From: an uncultured Prolixibacteraceae bacterium
GTDB lineage: Bacteria > Bacteroidota > Bacteroidia > Bacteroidales > Prolixibacteraceae
Reading direction: 5' to 3'
NCBI GenBank assembly: GCA_937915865.1
Contig: CALGIG010000005.1
Coordinates: 1 to 64,000 of the forward strand
Length of the DNA stretch: 64,000 nucleotides
The notes under the pieces are model-generated. The model was not told where the DNA came from, did not search any database, and worked only from the letters and a program-made list of their open reading frames with translations. A program made the translations under genes and the position numbers. Shown piece by piece: positions 55,038-63,733 of the stretch; position 1 is the first letter of the stretch, and the number at the start of each line of letters is the position of its first letter.

Positions 55038-57260
55038 TTATTGTCTAATCATTTTATTGTCATCAATTTTCGACAGACCCTCAAGGTTTTTAAAACCTTG
55101 AGGGTCTATACCTACCGGCAACTGTTTTTGCCACATTTGGTAATAGCTACCACGGGCTGCATATAGCTCGGCGTGTGTTCCCTGTTCAATGATTTGGCCG
55201 CTACCCATTACTACAATGTGGTGCGCACCAACTACGGTGCTTAGGCGGTGGGCTATAATAATCACCGTTTTACCTTCGGCAATTAGTTGACTGATGGTTT
55301 GTTGCACCACCTGTTCCGAGTCGGAGTCGAGGTTCGAAGTAGCTTCGTCCATTACCAGTATCTCGGGCTGGCGGTACAGGGCACGGGCAATGGCGAGGCG
55401 TTGTCGTTGCCCACCCGAGAGCGTGGCCCCGTGCTCGCCCACGTAAGTGGCCAGTCCGTTGGGTAGTTTGTCGATGAAGGTGAGCATATCCAGTTGGCGG
55501 CAAATTTTAAGCAGGCGTTCCATGTCGGGGGAAAATTCGGCCACTGCAATGTTTTCTATTACACTTCCGGCAAACAATTCGAGGTTTTGGGGCACAATAC
55601 CAACTACCTGTCGCAAGCTTTCGGCGCTGGCATAGCGTATATTAATTTCGCCAATGGTAATTTGCCCTTTATTTACCGGGTAGAGCCGTTGCAACAAAGC
55701 GGCTATGGTGGTTTTGCCCGATCCGCTCTCGCCAATAATGGCCGTGAGGTTCCCTTGTTTCAGTTCGAGGTTGAAATTCTCGAACACATCAACCCTCGTG
55801 CCGTAGCTAAACGAAACATCGTTAAATACGATGTTGCCGAGCAACCGGGGCGTAAGTTCAACGGTTTGTTCCGGCTCGTCGTCGCGCTCCATATCCATAA
55901 TTTCGAACAGTCGGTCGGCAGCAATACGGGCGTTCTGCCAGGTTTTGTTCATGCTTATCAGTGAACTTACCGGCCCGGTGAAGTATCCGATGAGGGCATA
56001 AAACGACATCAGTTCGCCGGGAGTAGTGGTATGGTCGATAACCAGCAAACTACCACTCCAGAGCAAGACAATAGTAAACAGGCGGGTAACCAGTTGCGAA
56101 GCGTTGCTGGAATAAATCCCGTTCAGGCCCGATTGGTAAATATTGTCGAGCAGGCGCATAAACCGGGTTTCGGTTTTCAGGTTGTTAAACTCTTCCAGGT
56201 TCAGCTGCTTGATGGTTTTGGCCGCGTTAACCGACTCAACCAATTGCGTTTCGAGCTCGGCTGCGCTTTCCATTATCTTGCGCTCGCGTTTGCGGTTCAG
56301 CAGGTTGGTAACCCAGTAAAGCAGGGCATACAGTGGAATCACGATGAGCATGATTAAGGCCAGCTTCACGCTGTAAATAAACATGAGTACAAACGAAAAT
56401 ACGAGAATAAAAAGGTTTACCAGAACGCTGATCATGGTATCGTTGATGAAAGCACGTATTTTCACGGCGTCGTTTATTCGCGAAATGATTTCGCCGGTAC
56501 GCATGGTGTCGAAGAAGCGCTGGGGCAGTTTCAGTAAATGCTTGTAGTAACCCAGTATAAGCCGGGCATCGATCAACTGGCCGGTCCGCAGCACATAGAT
56601 GGTTTGAAAAATACCGATCAGCAGTTGAAAGAGAAGGATGACAATCATGCCCACGCTCAACAGGTTCAACAGGTTGCGGTTGCCATCGGGTAACACAAAG
56701 TCGGTTATTTTCTGGATATAAATAGAAGTTGACAGGCCCAATACGGTGTAAACAACTGCGCCAACCAGTGCCTGCGCCAATATTTTACGGTGTGGGTGCA
56801 GCAGGAACCAAAATCGGGAAAGAACAGAAACTTTTTCGTTTCGGGCCATGAATTCCTGGCTGGGCGAAAGGAGAATAAGTACGCCGGTCCACTCTTGCGT
56901 AAATTTTTCATGCGATTTCCGGTGTATTTGTCCGTCGCCGGGGTCCATAATTTCGATGTATTCTTTGGTGAATTTGTAAACAACTACATAATGCTGTAGT
57001 TGTTGTTTTACAATTACGTGGGCTATTACCGGTAGCGGTACTTCGTTCATTGCCTCCAGCTCACCTTTCACGCCTTTAGCTGAAAAGCCCAACTTTTCGG
57101 CAGCCTTAATTAATCCCCAGGCATTGGTCCCTTTTTTGTCGGTACCAGCCCATTGACGAATGCGGGCAATAGGAATGTTAAGTTTGTAATGTGCCGAAAT
57201 GGAAGCCAGGCAAGCCGCCCCGCAATCGGTAATATCGTGTTGTTTAATTTTAATTGTCAT
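55038..57260 (-). CDS. C39 peptidase-containing ABC exporter
   Basis: 740 residues. The N-terminal C39 protease has QHDITDCGAACLASI (Cys13), LQHYVVVYKF (His) and MDPGDG (Asp). A six-helix exporter domain follows, then the ATPase: Walker A GESGSGKTT, signature LSGGQRQRLAIARAL, Walker B ILVMDEATSNLD, and H-loop IAHRLSTV. It cleaves GG leaders and exports the peptides with the HlyD protein. The last 23 residues (after KQLPVG) are encoded by a REP-like repeat, an odd extension. Its base composition is more GC-rich than the genes around it. Confidence 0.93.
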   Translation of the reverse strand: MTIKIKQHDITDCGAACLASISAHYKLNIPIARIRQWAGTDKKGTNAWGLIKAAEKLGFSAKGVKGELEAMNEVPLPVIAHVIVKQQLQHYVVVYKFTKEYIEIMDPGDGQIHRKSHEKFTQEWTGVLILLSPSQEFMARNEKVSVLSRFWFLLHPHRKILAQALVGAVVYTVLGLSTSIYIQKITDFVLPDGNRNLLNLLSVGMIVILLFQLLIGIFQTIYVLRTGQLIDARLILGYYKHLLKLPQRFFDTMRTGEIISRINDAVKIRAFINDTMISVLVNLFILVFSFVLMFIYSVKLALIMLIVIPLYALLYWVTNLLNRKRERKIMESAAELETQLVESVNAAKTIKQLNLEEFNNLKTETRFMRLLDNIYQSGLNGIYSSNASQLVTRLFTIVLLWSGSLLVIDHTTTPGELMSFYALIGYFTGPVSSLISMNKTWQNARIAADRLFEIMDMERDDEPEQTVELTPRLLGNIVFNDVSFSYGTRVDVFENFNLELKQGNLTAIIGESGSGKTTIAALLQRLYPVNKGQITIGEINIRYASAESLRQVVGIVPQNLELFAGSVIENIAVAEFSPDMERLLKICRQLDMLTFIDKLPNGLATYVGEHGATLSGGQRQRLAIARALYRQPEILVMDEATSNLDSDSEQVVQQTISQLIAEGKTVIIIAHRLSTVVGAHHIVVMGSGQIIEQGTHAELYAARGSYYQMWQKQLPVGIDPQGFKNLEGLSKIDDNKMIRQ
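55068..55107. repeat. REP-like palindrome, copy 2, inside exporter 3' end
   Basis: Same 40 bases as at 48789-48828. Here it is read through as coding sequence, giving the residues DPQGFKNLEGLS at the exporter C-terminus. Confidence 0.85.
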
Positions 57261-57268
57261 GGAAAATA

Positions 57269-57347
57269 GTTAAATGGTTAAATTGTTAAATTGATGGATT
57301 GCAAGTTCGGAGTTGTAACTTTATGCACTCAGAATTTTATGCACTCC
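57269..57347. repeat. short direct repeats between HlyD and exporter genes
   Basis: GTTAAATG/GTTAAATT/GTTAAATT (three 8-bp units, 57269-57292) and two copies of TTTATGCACTC (57320-57330, 57336-57346). They fill the gap between the two export genes. Confidence 0.6.
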
Positions 57348-57353
57348 GCACTT

Positions 57354-58502
57354 TTATTTGGCAACAATCCTGGGGTTTAGCCAGTTGTCGGCTTTGTCGA
57401 ACAAAAGGTCGTACAGGCTGCGGCGGGTAATCACAAACCTTGACGTGAGAGTAAGCCCATTCTTAAGTTCGCCTTTGTACCCCGATTGTAATGTAAGATA
57501 TCCTTCGTGGAGTTTACATTTTATTTTAAAATATGCCTTGCCGCTTTCCTGGTAAAGCTGGTTCGATATGTCGATTATTTCACCTGATGCAAGTCCCCAT
57601 TGGTTGTAATTGTAGGCATCAACCTGGAATGTAGCCGGATTGCCCAGCCGGAGGTAACCAATATCAGTCGGATCGACATAACATTCAACGACCAGGTTTT
57701 CGGATGGGGTAATTGTTGCAATACTTTGGTTTGGAAAAATAAAACTTCCTGTCTGTGTTCCGTTAAAGTTGGTTATATAGCCATTAGCCGGGGCAATTAC
57801 CACGTAAAACCGTTTCTCGAAACTTAGCTGTTCGCGGCTGTCTATGAGTGACTGGAGTTCGGTTTTGTACTGGAAAATCTGTTGGTGCCACGCTGCTTTT
57901 TTCTGGTTGATGTAAAAATCGCGCTCTCGAATAAGCTGGTTCAATTCCAGTTCTTTTTTCTCGTATTCGGCCGCTGGAATTACTGATTTTTCAAAAAGGG
58001 TTTTAGTCCGTTCAAAATCCTTACTGCACATTTCAATCCGAAGCTGATACTCTTTCAGTTTTTGGTTGTATTCGTTTAGGCTGCTTGCAAGCAATTCGCT
58101 TTCAGGTTTCAGCAAACTTCCTGATGTAAGTTTCTCCAGATCACGCAGATATTGTTTGTAAGTTGTTATCTTCTCGTCAACTATACGCGACTGATCATCT
58201 ATCTTTTCCGGAGATAGAATAAGCAGTGTGTCACCTTTTGAAACTCTCATGTTTTCGCTGATGCGAATTTCGCGGACCATACCTGTTACCGGGGTCATAA
58301 CAGTGGTTGGTTCAGCCAGCGAACGGATAATTCCGCGCGACTGTACGGTTATATCAACCTTTATTATTGGCAGGAGAACTAAGGCAATTAGAACGAAACA
58401 AACAAGTAGCAAATAAATTACTGGTTTATATTTCGAAAACCTCGAATAATGTTTTTCAACGGTGGATTGAATAATTTCTTTTGGAAAAATTTGTTGTGTC
58501 AT
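57354..58502 (-). CDS. HlyD family secretion adaptor
   Basis: 382 residues. One N-terminal membrane helix (PVIYLLLVCFVLIALVLLPII) is followed by a biotinyl-lipoyl-like half (TPVTGMVREIRISENMRVSKGDTLLIL), a coiled coil (about residues 115-225), the second half (VVIAPANGYITNF) and a beta barrel. It links the inner membrane exporter to an outer membrane channel. It lies 93 bp upstream of the C39 exporter on the same strand, so both likely form one transport unit. Confidence 0.9.
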   Translation of the reverse strand: MTQQIFPKEIIQSTVEKHYSRFSKYKPVIYLLLVCFVLIALVLLPIIKVDITVQSRGIIRSLAEPTTVMTPVTGMVREIRISENMRVSKGDTLLILSPEKIDDQSRIVDEKITTYKQYLRDLEKLTSGSLLKPESELLASSLNEYNQKLKEYQLRIEMCSKDFERTKTLFEKSVIPAAEYEKKELELNQLIRERDFYINQKKAAWHQQIFQYKTELQSLIDSREQLSFEKRFYVVIAPANGYITNFNGTQTGSFIFPNQSIATITPSENLVVECYVDPTDIGYLRLGNPATFQVDAYNYNQWGLASGEIIDISNQLYQESGKAYFKIKCKLHEGYLTLQSGYKGELKNGLTLTSRFVITRRSLYDLLFDKADNWLNPRIVAK

Positions 58503-58570
58503 TTGGTCTGGAAAAAAAAATTAGTACTGCTATTAATCCTGTTATTTATGAAAAGGTAACCCTCTTGTTT

Positions 58571-58590
58571 TGTTAAAATTTGTTAAAATT
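58571..58590. repeat. 10-bp tandem repeat
   Basis: Two exact copies of TGTTAAAATT in the gap upstream of the HlyD gene. Confidence 0.7.
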
Positions 58591-58700
58591 ATGCCCAATA
58601 AACATACAACGACCCCAAAATATTCAGTAACTAAATGCTGTGTATATGAACCCAGGGTGTAATCAACTGATGTGGTTGGAATGAATTACCAAGTCTTCCA

Positions 58701-59159
58701 TCATTTCCAGCAGAACATCAAAAAGAATAACACTTTGAAACTGATATACCTCCATTCCATTACTTCGTTTGGGTCTACCAACGGTAACTGATCCGTAATC
58801 TCACAAAAAGCATGATCCAGTTCATTTTCAGTAAGTTTATTATCTAATTGCTCTTTATATTGAAAACTAAAAATCTCTTTTAAGTCACATTGCATTCCCA
58901 TTTCTTCCTTTAAGCGACTGTGTGCAGCATTAATATTAGGTTCGTTTGGGAATGTATGGCCGCAACAAGTATTTGACCATAAACCTCTTGAATGATATTT
59001 ATCAATGTTTCTGCGTTGGAGTAGCCATTCACCCTTTGAGTTAAAAACAAATACAGAAATAGCCCTATGCAATAAAGCTTTGTAATGTGTCTCCATTTTC
59101 TCCATTGTTCCCAAAACTTCATCAAACTCATTTACTAATATAATCTGTGATTCATTCAT
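58701..59159 (-). CDS. idi: isopentenyl-diphosphate isomerase, C-terminally truncated
   Basis: 152 residues. The Nudix-type enzyme interconverts IPP and DMAPP. The catalytic Cys is in SNTCCGHT and the catalytic Glu in TENELDHAF; the Nudix-like helix AHSRLKEEMGM is present. The normal C-terminus, about 25-30 residues including a conserved tryptophan, is missing: after MEWRYIS the protein ends in an unusual hydrophobic tail (FKVLFFLMFCWK). A +2 frame over the same bases gives a 30-codon open reading frame (MEVYQFQSVILFDVLLE...). It may be a recombined end. Downstream in a terpene context, but activity is uncertain. Confidence 0.82.
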   Translation of the reverse strand: MNESQIILVNEFDEVLGTMEKMETHYKALLHRAISVFVFNSKGEWLLQRRNIDKYHSRGLWSNTCCGHTFPNEPNINAAHSRLKEEMGMQCDLKEIFSFQYKEQLDNKLTENELDHAFCEITDQLPLVDPNEVMEWRYISFKVLFFLMFCWK

Positions 59160-59234
59160 AGTGTTATATGCATGTCTATTAATACATTAATATTATCTAA
59201 TATTGTTATTTAGTACTCATATTAATAAATCATA

Positions 59235-60458
59235 TTATTTGCTTGGATCAATCTTAGATACATTATTGTTTAGGAAATATCTTGCAGTTGCCCTCAACCA
59301 ATTGAAAAGCAGGTAGAAAAACAGAATTGGAACTATTAGTTCAGCATATTTAAGCATTGAAAACTTTGGTTCAGATGAAAAAAGAGCACTAAAAAAGGTA
59401 AATAAATTTTCTGGAAATCTTAAAATTGAGTTTGGATTCTTTATCAAGATATAGTAAAGAAACATTCCAATAAATATATAACTAACTGATCCATATATAA
59501 ATAATAAAAAATCAGATAATTGCCAACTTATTTTTTTTCTAAAAATTAGCCACTGGAAAACTAAAGTAATTCTCTTTAATGCCTTTCCCTGAAGGTTTGG
59601 AGTATTTGTAGCATCAGATAAAATCCAATAACCATCACTTCTGATCAACGGATTAAGATTGTTAAGGCTTTTAATAAAAACTATTACAGAAAAAACGATA
59701 AGTAAAAAATTACCTAACACTAAACCGATTAAAGTGGTTAAAGAACAGAAGATTAGTTCAAAGTATATTCCCGAAATATTAACAATCATTCGCTGCTTCT
59801 TGCTTAATCTCCAGATATCTGTAACATCTGCATAATAAACAGGAGTTAATAAATAAAAACCTCCACCAATTCCTCCATGCTTAGCACCATAATAACGAGC
59901 AGCAGTTGCATGCCCAAGCTCATGAAACGTAACACTAAGAAACATCAGGAGAAAAAAATAAACTAAACTAGTATGTAAATTAAACTCCTTAATCAGACTA
60001 AAATTCAAAACAACACTATAGCACAGTATAAAAATAGAAGTGCATATTATTAATATTGAGAATCTTGCTTTAAATAAAAAACGAAAAATTGTTGAAAATC
60101 TTGATACAATGTCGGCATTAAAAATAACAAAACTCAATTTAAGATAGCTTGGTTTTGCAGCCTTTACAAATAGATCTGTATGGCAACTTAGAAGTCCATA
60201 TGATGAAAGTTTTTTGTATAAAAGAGTATAAATTAAATCTTCTTCAATAGCTAAACCATATAAGATTTTAAACTTTTCCGCAATCATCTTTATGTTCCTA
60301 TTCCCGTCAATCAAACAAATCAAATTATACGTTTCTTTCGAGATTTTGACATATCGCGCAGAATGTTTGAAATGTATCAAGTATTCATGTTTGGAAAAGT
60401 TCGAAAGATATACTGAACTTGATAATGCAGGTACTAAATTTCCAAGGTCATTGTTCAT
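59235..60458 (-). CDS. PqqD-like / M50 site-2-type membrane metalloprotease
   Basis: 407 residues. An N-terminal PqqD-like segment (residues about 25-95: VKISKETYNLICLIDGNRNI) is followed by several membrane helices. HELGHATAARYYG (179-183 plus) is the zinc motif and NPLIRSDGYW (Asp276) the third ligand. This layout is known from peptide-maturation loci, where a PqqD-like part recognises a leader peptide. Its ATG overlaps the stop of the cyclase-like gene (ATGA), so the two proteins are made together. Substrate unknown. Confidence 0.87.
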   Translation of the reverse strand: MNNDLGNLVPALSSSVYLSNFSKHEYLIHFKHSARYVKISKETYNLICLIDGNRNIKMIAEKFKILYGLAIEEDLIYTLLYKKLSSYGLLSCHTDLFVKAAKPSYLKLSFVIFNADIVSRFSTIFRFLFKARFSILIICTSIFILCYSVVLNFSLIKEFNLHTSLVYFFLLMFLSVTFHELGHATAARYYGAKHGGIGGGFYLLTPVYYADVTDIWRLSKKQRMIVNISGIYFELIFCSLTTLIGLVLGNFLLIVFSVIVFIKSLNNLNPLIRSDGYWILSDATNTPNLQGKALKRITLVFQWLIFRKKISWQLSDFLLFIYGSVSYIFIGMFLYYILIKNPNSILRFPENLFTFFSALFSSEPKFSMLKYAELIVPILFFYLLFNWLRATARYFLNNNVSKIDPSK

Positions 60459-62398
60459 ATTGAAATAGCCATTAAAGCGAAGGCAGTTGTTAGGGTTTTG
60501 CTTTTATAGGATTCATTATTTCGTGGTTTTATAAATTCAATACTATTCCAACTCCCATCCTCCAACTGACTCATTAATAAATAGTTTTTCCCATTAATTA
60601 TTTCCTGATCGAAAACCGGAAACTTATTTAAAATCAAAAGTGCCAGTGATGTACTTAGGGCATCAGAGTCATGATACAAGCCCCATCCACCATCTTTATT
60701 TTGTATTGATTGCACATAATTAGTAGCTTTCGATATTTGCTCAATATACTTGTTACCAAATAGATACAATAATCTAATGCACACATAAGTACCATATAGA
60801 TTCCCTAAGTACCAGCGACTTTCCCAATAACCTGAGGCTCTTTGTTCATTTATTATAAAGTTGATACCCGTTTCAATTATTTTAGTATACGAAGTCGCAT
60901 TGTAAATGTAAAGGGCATAAATAAAGTTTGCAACAACTTCAACATCAGGGCCTACACCCCATTTTGTTTTATTTAAATATTTCTGTTTTTTCTGAAGTTG
61001 AGAAAGATTGGCATTGGGTATTATCCAAGTCTCAATCCCCCCATTAGAACAACTTCTTTCTTTTATGGCGATTATTATTGCGGTGTGGCAGTATTTCTCA
61101 ATAAGGTCTTTTCTCCCCGACATGATAAACAATTGAATAACTTGTCCCAAATCATCAATATCAGCAGCGATTTCTTTTACTGTGGGAAAATAACTCCATG
61201 CCCCGACAATATCTTTATTTCTTTTTTCGATAATATATTCGATTTCATTATTTAAATATTTATCTATCAGTAAATTGTGTTTTTTTGATATGCTAACAAT
61301 ACAATCTGCAACCATTGCTCTTTGAAAAATATCACCAACATGTACCTTTTCTTCATTTTCAAAACCGTCTTGTTTACTTAAGTACATAACATGCTTTAAT
61401 TCCGAAAAATTTTTGTTAAAATCATTTTGGATATATGTGAGTCCCTTAACGACTGAAGAGCTTTTTAATTCACTAAGATCAATAAATTCCGAAGTATTTC
61501 GCTCCTGGTCAAGTTCAATCCGCTTATTAAGAGTTAGTAAATAACCTTCCGTTATGTCCAAATAAGAAGTGATTTCCTTTTTTACCGAATCAATCGTCTC
61601 TTGCCATTTGCTTGAAATTCCAATCGTTTCAATTGTTATAGCTGCTTTTTCAAAGTAAGATATTGCTTCTTTTATGATATTCTGTGCCAAACCACGAATA
61701 AATAAGAGCTTATTACAAGTATTGGTATCCAAGGTTTCAAATTCGTTTCTGAATTGATTTTTAAAAAGATATAGGACCCAATTGAATTGCCGATTAGTCA
61801 CATCTTCCTTAAAATCCTTGACATCATCGTACAGTTGAAATCCAATTGAAAAGTAGCGGTGAGAAAGCAACAATAATTCGTATCTATCTTTATTACAGTT
61901 GTTTGAATAAACATTGAGACAATCAATTGCTACCTTACCAAAGGCAGACTTATAGTCGGCAAGTACCTCATATTCTGAAAATGACACTATTTCTTTTTGG
62001 AAAAGCTGTTTTTCAATAGCTACAGCTTGAAAATATTCACATCTACGAAGATTCCATAACTTCCAAAAATCAGACTGTAAACCAAAAACAGAAGTCAATA
62101 TTTTAATCGATTCCTCTTGACTTATAGTTATTAGAGGAAAAACAGATGCATCCTTTTCATCAATCAATGCATCCATATACAAGGTCGACTCATAATACAA
62201 AAAACCAGCAATCGAAAGTTGATTAATAATTTTCTGATCTACATCGGTATAGTAATTTGAAAACAATTGGGGATATTCAAAATAGTACTGAGGGTTGTTA
62301 TCCAAAGTAACCTTATTAAGCAGACTTTCTTTTATTTTTAAAGGCAATGAAAGCCCAGAAATGTAACTTTTATAATTGTCTTTTTGATTATTTCCCAT
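60455..62398 (-). CDS. fusion of prenyl-diphosphate-synthase-like and terpene-cyclase-like domains
   Basis: 647 residues, no signal peptide. The N-terminal half resembles all-alpha isoprenyl diphosphate synthases: a degenerate first Asp-rich motif DALIDE (76-81) and an intact second motif, SIGFQLYDDVKDFKED (DDVKD 191-195). The C-terminal half has DIDD (413-416), the DxDD motif of class II terpene cyclases, and squalene-cyclase-type repeats NKDGGWGLYHDSDALSTSLA and QLEDGSWNS. It could make or cyclise an isoprenoid. It overlaps both neighbours. The product is unknown and the N-terminal site may be inactive. Confidence 0.78.
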   Translation of the reverse strand: MGNNQKDNYKSYISGLSLPLKIKESLLNKVTLDNNPQYYFEYPQLFSNYYTDVDQKIINQLSIAGFLYYESTLYMDALIDEKDASVFPLITISQEESIKILTSVFGLQSDFWKLWNLRRCEYFQAVAIEKQLFQKEIVSFSEYEVLADYKSAFGKVAIDCLNVYSNNCNKDRYELLLLSHRYFSIGFQLYDDVKDFKEDVTNRQFNWVLYLFKNQFRNEFETLDTNTCNKLLFIRGLAQNIIKEAISYFEKAAITIETIGISSKWQETIDSVKKEITSYLDITEGYLLTLNKRIELDQERNTSEFIDLSELKSSSVVKGLTYIQNDFNKNFSELKHVMYLSKQDGFENEEKVHVGDIFQRAMVADCIVSISKKHNLLIDKYLNNEIEYIIEKRNKDIVGAWSYFPTVKEIAADIDDLGQVIQLFIMSGRKDLIEKYCHTAIIIAIKERSCSNGGIETWIIPNANLSQLQKKQKYLNKTKWGVGPDVEVVANFIYALYIYNATSYTKIIETGINFIINEQRASGYWESRWYLGNLYGTYVCIRLLYLFGNKYIEQISKATNYVQSIQNKDGGWGLYHDSDALSTSLALLILNKFPVFDQEIINGKNYLLMSQLEDGSWNSIEFIKPRNNESYKSKTLTTAFALMAISI

Positions 62399-63569
62399 TG
62401 AGAAATTCTTGTTCTTCTTTTGACATTAAAACGGATGTTCTGTTCGGTATGTTAGTTGAAATACTTTTATATATGGGCTTGTCCAGATCGACCAGATTTT
62501 CCTTATTGGGTTTCTTTTGTGCGATCTCGCTCAATACAAAAAAAGTATTATTCATGTCAACGGAATGGGTTTCGTTTGATGATAAGAATTTGACTGTATA
62601 ATGTCCGTTGAACCCTGAATATTTAAACGATAGAAAGCCTTTCCCGTTTTCAACAAATCGAAGAGTCTGTATTTCTTTCTGAGTCTCTGTTTCATATTTT
62701 TCACTATCTCTTTTCGAAATTTTCACCTCTTTTACTTCTTTAAAATACTTACAAACTTCCAATTCAAGTATGCCTTTCTTCTTTTTATCAAAAACAATGT
62801 GCCCAGTTAACCGAACCTGTCCATTTGTGAATTTTTTCCAGCTTGTCTCATAAGTAACATATATAGTATTGTTGGTAGTCTCTATTGATGTTTGCTTTAT
62901 GTAATCTTTAAATTCAAGCAACTGAGAAATATGAATATTAAGATAGAGTTCATGCATCAATCCACCTTTGGTTATATACGCATCGCCACCCTCTTTAATA
63001 CTAGTTGCTTTTAATGTGTCGTTTTTAAAAAACTCAATATTGCCTAAAATTAAAGTACAAAACGTTCCTATTTCTTTTTTTTGCAAATTATACGAATATT
63101 TGCTCCACCAGTTCAACTGGGTTTGTATTAGCCGTTTATACTGGTTGTCAAATTTTACAACCTCTTTAAAGGTACACTCTCTGTTTACAGGATGGTCAAC
63201 GTATATATTCTTGTAATTTTCTAAAACATATTGTGACGATTTAACCAAATCAAAAGCGGTTACTGTTACCTCATCGAGCATATTTGTTTTTGGAATTAGT
63301 TGTATTTTAAGCGTATCTTTGAGTAAAACAGGTTTTATCTTTTGTAATACGTAGTCAAGATTATTAATTGTTATACTATCGGATTCGTAATAAAGATAGG
63401 TTAATCCGTCATCGTTTGTAAAATTGCTGTTACCGCTTTTAGGGTAAAACACCATAGCTTCAGGTACTGGCAACATGGTGGTTTTATCGGTTACAAGCAA
63501 GGTAATTTTTTGCCCAAGAACAAAATTTGGAAGCAGGAGAAACAACGAAATACTTAATTGAACCTTCAT
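62388..63569 (-). CDS. exported protein with carboxypeptidase-like N-terminal domain
   Basis: 393 residues from the ATG at 63569. A signal peptide (LSISLFLLLPNFVLG) is followed by a carboxypeptidase-regulatory-like beta domain (KITLLVTDKTTMLPVPEAMVF), then about 280 residues of unknown fold. An upstream GTG at 63698 lies inside a terminator hairpin and is rejected. Its stop overlaps the cyclase start by 11 bases, so it belongs to the same operon. A periplasmic or outer-membrane partner of the pathway is possible; function unknown. Confidence 0.75.
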   Translation of the reverse strand: MKVQLSISLFLLLPNFVLGQKITLLVTDKTTMLPVPEAMVFYPKSGNSNFTNDDGLTYLYYESDSITINNLDYVLQKIKPVLLKDTLKIQLIPKTNMLDEVTVTAFDLVKSSQYVLENYKNIYVDHPVNRECTFKEVVKFDNQYKRLIQTQLNWWSKYSYNLQKKEIGTFCTLILGNIEFFKNDTLKATSIKEGGDAYITKGGLMHELYLNIHISQLLEFKDYIKQTSIETTNNTIYVTYETSWKKFTNGQVRLTGHIVFDKKKKGILELEVCKYFKEVKEVKISKRDSEKYETETQKEIQTLRFVENGKGFLSFKYSGFNGHYTVKFLSSNETHSVDMNNTFFVLSEIAQKKPNKENLVDLDKPIYKSISTNIPNRTSVLMSKEEQEFLNGK

Positions 63570-63683
63570 ATATTTATTATTTTCAGTACATTGCCTCATT
63601 TGATAATCTCCAATTTTATCTATTTCTGCATTACTATGCAAAATAAAGATATTCGAGTAAATTAAAAACAACAATTCTGCTAA

Positions 63684-63720
63684 AAAGTGAATAGCCACAA
63701 TAGTTGTGGCTATTCACTTT
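63684..63720 (-). terminator. 17-bp hairpin after small peptide gene
   Basis: Perfect 17-bp stem AAAGTGAATAGCCACAA / TTGTGGCTATTCACTTT with a 3-nt loop, followed on the minus strand by five T. It lies between the small peptide gene and the operon, so part of the transcription probably stops here. Confidence 0.8.
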
Positions 63721-63733
63721 AGAGAATTCGTCA

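Noticed and set aside
48789..55107. The two identical palindromes as ends of an insertion element
   Set aside because: No transposase lies between them, and each is a complete palindrome rather than one terminal repeat.
57269..57347. CRISPR array from short repeats
   Set aside because: Units are 8-11 bp with no spacers of regular length and no cas genes.
62388..63698. Long form of the exported protein starting at the GTG at 63698
   Set aside because: The extension lies in a terminator hairpin and the internal ATG at 63569 starts a proper signal peptide.
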